From Sphagnum compactum (lineage: Eukaryota > Bryophyta > Sphagnopsida > Sphagnales): DNA of 64,000 nt. The stretch spans positions 14,017,118 through 14,081,117 of the forward strand of contig OZ234503.1 in NCBI GenBank assembly GCA_965153455.1, given 5' to 3'. Position numbers and translations under genes: made by a program. Below the pieces are notes generated by a model that made no database searches, was not told the origin of the DNA, and saw nothing but the letters and a program-made list of their open reading frames with translations. Shown here in pieces: positions 59,529 through 64,000 of this stretch; the stretch's first letter is position 1; each line of letters starts with the position of its first letter.

Positions 59529-61278
59529 ATGGCGGAGCAGGTACGTTTCTAATGCATTCGATTCGATGATTTTTTTCTTTTTTGGTCGTAGCGGTTTTCT
59601 TCCCGCAGTTTTTTAACGTTTTTTTTATGAGTATTAGTTTTTTTGTTTGGAAGGAAAATTTAAGCCGCGTGCATAGATAGATATTCTTAGATGTGTCTAG
59701 AGTTCTTCTTCTCTGTGCAGCACAATTCTTCTCTGTTTTCCTTCCCGTTTCTCTGTTTTTCCGAAGCCGTTGTAAAGCCGTCTGTCTGCATAGAGTAGTT
59801 GTGTATTAGCACTTGGCTCGGCGATGTTTTGTTAGTCGCCTCTGCTCTAGGGTTTGAACCTTGTGCGGAGAGGTATGTGTATAGTGATATAATGAACGTT
59901 GGGTGCAATTTTTTTGGGGATCTTCTTCTTCTGCTACTTCTTAGCGGTGTATTTGAATGTGTTTGCAGACGGAGAGATCCTTTTTGAAGCAGTCCAAGGT
60001 TTTCCTGAGGTACGATCTCTTTAAAAAGCTCTGCCTGCCCACCATTTCATTTTTGGTGGTCTTTCAATGTTTCTTCTTTGTAAGAAATCGGGGTATTTAT
60101 GAAAGGATCTAACTTTGGTTGCAAAAGAGGCTTTTGATTCACTGTTATGTGCATGTTGTGGCATGCAGCACTAAGAAGTCATCAAAGGGAAAAGCACCAG
60201 GAAAGGCTGGAACACGTTTTTGGAAGAATGTTGGACTTGGCTTCAAAACTCCCCGAGAAGCCATTGAAGGTGAAGTGCACACAATTGGTTCATAGGGAGT
60301 AGTTTAGAGGATTAATGTTAAGCAAAACTGCAAGGATTCAATAAGATACATGCACAGCTTGGTTTTCTTGTTTCCTCCTACTCTTCTTCCCGGGAGTAAA
60401 TGAGAGAATTTTGGTATTCTTTTTTGGGTTACATCTTGTCACAAATGAAGACAAGCGAAGACACTTCTTCCACATAGTTAGGTACAATGCTGCTGTAATG
60501 CCTCCTCAACTGACATCATGTTGGAAGTGGGGAATGTAGGCACTTACATTGACAAGAAGTGCCCGTTCACAAGTAATGTGTCCATCCGAGGTCGCATTTT
60601 GACTGGAACAGTTAACTGCACAAAGATGACACGGACCATCACTGTCCGACGTGATTACCTACACTTTGTTCCAAAGTATCAGCGGTAAGTTGTTTTGTAA
60701 TCAGTGTGCTTTCATGTGGACTTTTTTCTTCCTATTTTTGCATTTCATTTCGGCACAAGGGAATTGCAGAAAGGATTTATGAAGTATTTAGCTCAAGATT
60801 GGAGAACTGTGCAAAGTCAAAGCTTTTTGTTGCTGTTGGGTGGAAAATGATTTATCTTCTTTCCTCTCAAGTCTGTTGTTTCTTGGGCTTCTGTGTTAGG
60901 TATGAGAAAAGGCACTCAAACCTATCAGCTCATGTCTCTCCAGCTTTCCGTGTGAAAGAAGGTGATAAGGTTGTCATTGGCCAATGCAGGTTAGTAGATT
61001 TCCCTCTAGGTTCCATCATTCCATTTGTAAGCAGGATATTCAAACAGTTTGGGGCAGAATCTCCCACATGATAATTTTTGAAGATTGTTGCAGCTGGAAA
61101 TGTGCACTTGTCCACACAGAATTGATTTCTCTTACGTGTTGGATTTAAGTGGATTGACATACCTGCTGTGTCTGTTTGTCTCAGGCCTTTGTCAAAGACA
61201 GTGAGGTTTAATGTGTTGAAGGTCATACCTAAGGGTGCTTCAGATGGAGGAACCAAGAAGGTGTTTGCAGCTGTTTGA
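59529..61278 (+). CDS. RPS11: 40S ribosomal protein S11 (uS17)
   Basis: Cytosolic small-subunit protein uS17, which binds 18S rRNA. Six exons: 59529-59540, 59969-60009, 60169-60269, 60540-60684, 60900-60989 and 61185-61278. They total 483 nt, 160 residues, the usual size, with consistent phases. The sequence begins [17 protein letters not shown] and contains [80 protein letters not shown] and [20 protein letters not shown], ending FAAV. The ATG sits in a strong context (GCAGCCATGG), and exon 1 codes only four residues. It shares a divergent, telobox-bearing promoter with epsilon-COP. Intact. Confidence 0.97.
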
Positions 61279-62130
61279 AATTGGATGAGTGTTTTTGTAT
61301 GACAGCTATGAATTTTTTTTACTCTTTCAGCATGTTTGGGGCAGTTGCTCTGCTGGATTGGTTGTGGCCTGCATCACAAATTGAGGAATTCCCACTTGGA
61401 TCATTTTGATTTGCTTATGGCACAAGATTATGGAACTGAAGTGTAATTCGTGAGCATGTGGAATTCAAGGGCATTTCAGTGAACAGCATATTCAATTGTA
61501 TGGTTTGCTGCTGCAGTGTTGCAATGAGGAAAGTTAATCAGTGCAATGTGGACAAAGAGGTTTTCCTTCTCTTTAGGTTCTAGATCAAAACTTGCATTCC
61601 ACAGGTGTCATTCTAAAGGAGTATTTGCAACAGAGACACCATCATCTGCAAACTGCCATCTGCTAAATTCTTCACTTCTTTGCAATGGCCCTGCACACAA
61701 GCGCAAGATGCAGGTGTTTACCACGTGATTGGTTTTGGAACATATGCAACTTAATAACTACAAAAGAAGAACAATAAATTGCCTGTTGCATGGTTGGGTC
61801 ACTTGTTAGCCCATGAAATGAAGTTTTGCCCACACAAATATGTTGGAGCAGTGTGTCAGAGGAAGACTGTAAAATTTTCTGTGCTGCCTCTGGCCTACTG
61901 GCATTATTACCAATCGTGCTCATTGTTCTAGAGATGGGATAGAAGCCCAGAACCCAGATTTTTGTTTAATCTGAACTTAAATTTTGAGAACCAACACAAA
62001 CCTCTAACCCTTTCAGAATTGACATGACCTTTATTTGTTGGAGCCTCTCTTTGTAATCACACAGATATGCTTCTTCCAATCACTTGCTACAGAAGGTCCT
62101 TTAACCGTCGGGAAGTTTAGAGTAGGACAA
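61279..62130. other. Convergent intergenic interval; no gene seen
   Basis: 852 bp between the stops of RPS11 (+) and the SYP7 gene (-). It must contain both 3' UTRs. No recognisable open frame or RNA gene. Confidence 0.55.
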
Positions 62131-63584
62131 CTATGGAGAGACTCTGTAAGGAACAGATATAGCCAGGAAAGAGTGTGGGACAAACTTGTAAAGAAACGCA
62201 GCGATGCCTAGAAGTATTACCAGCAAGATTATATCAACACAGAAATTACGACTGGACCGCAGCTGCAGGCACACCCCTGCTACTAGTATAAGTTTGCTTC
62301 TCACTTTTGTACATGAATTCTGTCATCATCTTCTCTCTCTCCAACTCAGATATGTGCTACAGGAGGCCCAATGCATATTTCCACCAGAGATGGAAGAAGG
62401 AAATATTAGAAAATAGGTATACAGTTTGGTGAGCAGATACCCTTGTAACTGTGTCTTTCAGTCTTTTGTTTGTGTTTCTCATGTCTGTAGCTGCTTTGTC
62501 AACCTATGCCACAGGATCCCACTCCACCCACACCTATCAATAGGCCCATCTCTTAGAAGGAGCAGAGGAAGGACATGTTCATTCACATTCTGTTTGTTGA
62601 TCCAGTAGTAGAGATTTGCATGTGCCTGTAGTGAAATGGCCACCCTACTCAAACACATATGCTTATGCCTGAAAGAGATCTACCTTACTATCAAGGTCCT
62701 CAATCAAGGGGTCCTGTTTATTAAGCTCCTGCACCATCTCCGCCACACTTCCATCAATTTGCATGACATTTGCGAGCCCATAAAAAACCATGAGGTTTAT
62801 GCCTTTCAGGAGACACTTCCCAATTCTTGATCAGGAGTTGTTAAACTACACCACCACCAGAGTCTAGTGATGATCATCAGTGGCGTCTGTTACCAAATTT
62901 GGAACTTCACCTGTTTCTTTCAACATGTTTTTCATTTCCCAACTAGCCACTGGCATCAGGGGCAAACCTCGCCAATGTCTTCAGCCATATTCTTCAGTGT
63001 GGTCAAACCTTCTGAAATTGTGTCCAAATTCTGGTCCTGTGAACCAAGAAAAACACTTGGCTTCTCATGAATCCCAGACAAGGCAATAGCCCTCATCAAG
63101 AAGCAGCATGAATAGAAGTGGGGTTGACACAGGAATAAATTGGATCTGCACTGCATGGCTTGAGACATAAAAGCATTGTCTAAAATGTACACTTTTGCTT
63201 CTTTGATCACATCCATCACGGAGATACCTGCTTATGTTGCCGTAGCTCAACATCTTGTTGAAGGTTTCTGGACTCTTCTGAATGCTCCTTTTGTTCAGTC
63301 CACTTTATATCATCTGCCATATTGCCACAAAGAAGACCATCCATCAGAGGAAAAAACCATGATTAGCACACACATGCTGGAGTGACTGAGTGATCATTCT
63401 GCATGAGAGAAAGCCGACCGGGGCTGACAGAATCAATTTTGATCTCCAAGGGCGTGCTTTTCTTCGGGGAAGAAATGTTGCGATGGCCAACAGAAACTCC
63501 ATCAGGTATTGCCTCTATCTTGGCTTGCAGTCCCAATGTGAGGTCAGGTCGAGTAGCCAAATCATCTGCTGAGACTCCTTTCAC
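62131..63584 (-). CDS. SYP71: SYP7-class Qc-SNARE, C-terminal part (5' end outside window)
   Basis: Plant-specific SYP7 syntaxin involved in ER/secretory and plasma-membrane fusion. Six exons (minus strand): 63419-63584, 63228-63313, 62968-63036, 62684-62728, 62441-62503 and 62131-62262, phases consistent, 561 nt. Segments in order: VKGVSADDLATRPDLTLGLQ and AIPDG (family pre-SNARE region), DDIKWTEQKEHSEESRNLQQ, then the Qc SNARE helix from LDTISEGLTTLKNMAEDIGE through ELNKQDPLIEDLDSK (zero-layer Gln in KQDPL) to RNTNKRLKDTV. LRSSRNFCVD leads into a hydrophobic tail anchor. A ~16-residue extension ending VPYRVSP follows the anchor, longer than usual. The N-terminal coiled region (about half the protein) is not placed and probably lies beyond the right edge. 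Confidence 0.9.
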
Positions 63585-64000
63585 CTGCAGTTGCATGTAA
63601 TGCAGAAAACAGTGTTACGTTTGATGTGTGTGCAGCTTTCTTTTCTGTACAGTAAGCTAATTCTGAATTATGCTCACAGTTCCATGATCTTCATGATTGA
63701 TCAAGCATTGGTGTACATAACTCAGTGGAATGAGTGATCTAAAGTGCAAACATCCTCTCTGTTGTATTGAGTATTTCTTCCTGCAGACAGAATTGCAAAT
63801 GCTCAGAAAATGGGAAGGGCATGAAGGAAGATGACAATGTGATGGGGCTTTGTCCAACTGTGGTGGTGGGGTTTTCTTCACCAAATTTGCTGCCATTGAT
63901 CTTCTTTTGCCTTAATAGGCTTCATCCCATTGCTTGTGTTAGAACTCGGAAATCCTTAGCTTCCTTGGTCTCAGCACTTTTCTGGGTGTTGCCGGTATTC
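63585..64000 (-). other. Intron or upstream part of the SYP7 gene; no exon placed
   Basis: Minus-strand sequence upstream of the first placed exon. A stretch near 63930-63990 reads QKSAETKEAKD, loosely like the family's N-terminal coil, but an in-frame stop follows and no phase-consistent exon could be built. The remaining 5' exons are most likely outside the window. Confidence 0.4.

Noticed and set aside
63657-63896. Possible SYP7 upstream exon on the minus strand
   Set aside because: The Cys/Pro/Ser-rich translation does not match the expected helical region; phase and splice sites do not fit.
1-64000. tRNA, rRNA or CRISPR features
   Set aside because: No tRNA T-arm consensus with matching stems, no rRNA blocks and no regularly spaced identical repeats with unique spacers were seen by eye; a tRNAscan-type search would be decisive.

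Overview
The window is nuclear DNA from a land plant. Spliceosomal introns with GT..AG ends split every recognisable gene, and the proteins are plant-type: FAS2, a SYP7-class SNARE and a PLP threonine aldolase. Plant teloboxes (AAACCCTAA / TTTAGGG) occur beside genes. The decayed mobile elements are PIF/Harbinger with a trihelix-type ORF1, CACTA/EnSpm with a tnp2 transposase, a gag with a CCHC knuckle, and an unusual reverse-transcriptase element. Compact genes with many 50-700 bp introns, in very AT-rich intergenic DNA full of old repeats, would suit a seed-free plant. That is inference; I cannot name the species.

Layout. 1-3006: 3' half of a threonine aldolase gene (+). About 3.0-19.5 kb: gene-free and AT-rich, holding a dead PIF/Harbinger element (5.9-8.0 kb), a dead reverse-transcriptase element (8.7-14.25 kb) split by about 3 kb of satellite-like DNA, a pyrimidine/purine tract (15.6-17.0 kb) and a 60-bp minisatellite (18.3-19.5 kb). 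19.5-24.5 kb: base composition closer to the genes, but no supported gene. 24.57-28.71 kb: a complete 12-exon FAS2 gene (-). 29-47 kb: gene-poor, with a CACTA transposase relic, a gag relic, a small foldback element, short tandem duplications and a perfect 23-bp hairpin; 37.2-40.6 kb may hold one unidentified gene start. 47.5-64 kb: a gene cluster of eRF3 (+, 16 exons), epsilon-COP (-, 7 exons), ribosomal protein S11/uS17 (+, 6 exons) and the 3' part of a SYP7 SNARE gene (-, runs off the right edge).

The genes are housekeeping functions rather than one pathway: translation (eRF3, RPS11), vesicle traffic (epsilon-COP, SYP7), chromatin assembly (FAS2) and amino-acid metabolism (threonine aldolase). 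The main regulatory feature is the 897-bp divergent interval between epsilon-COP and RPS11. It carries a tandemly duplicated promoter segment, a telobox run, a 33-bp triplicate repeat and an upstream ORF whose stop overlaps the epsilon-COP start as ATGA. All exon borders were derived by hand from conserved protein sequence, GT/AG sites and phase continuity. The FAS2, eRF3, epsilon-COP and RPS11 models each read through from ATG to stop with every intron phase consistent.
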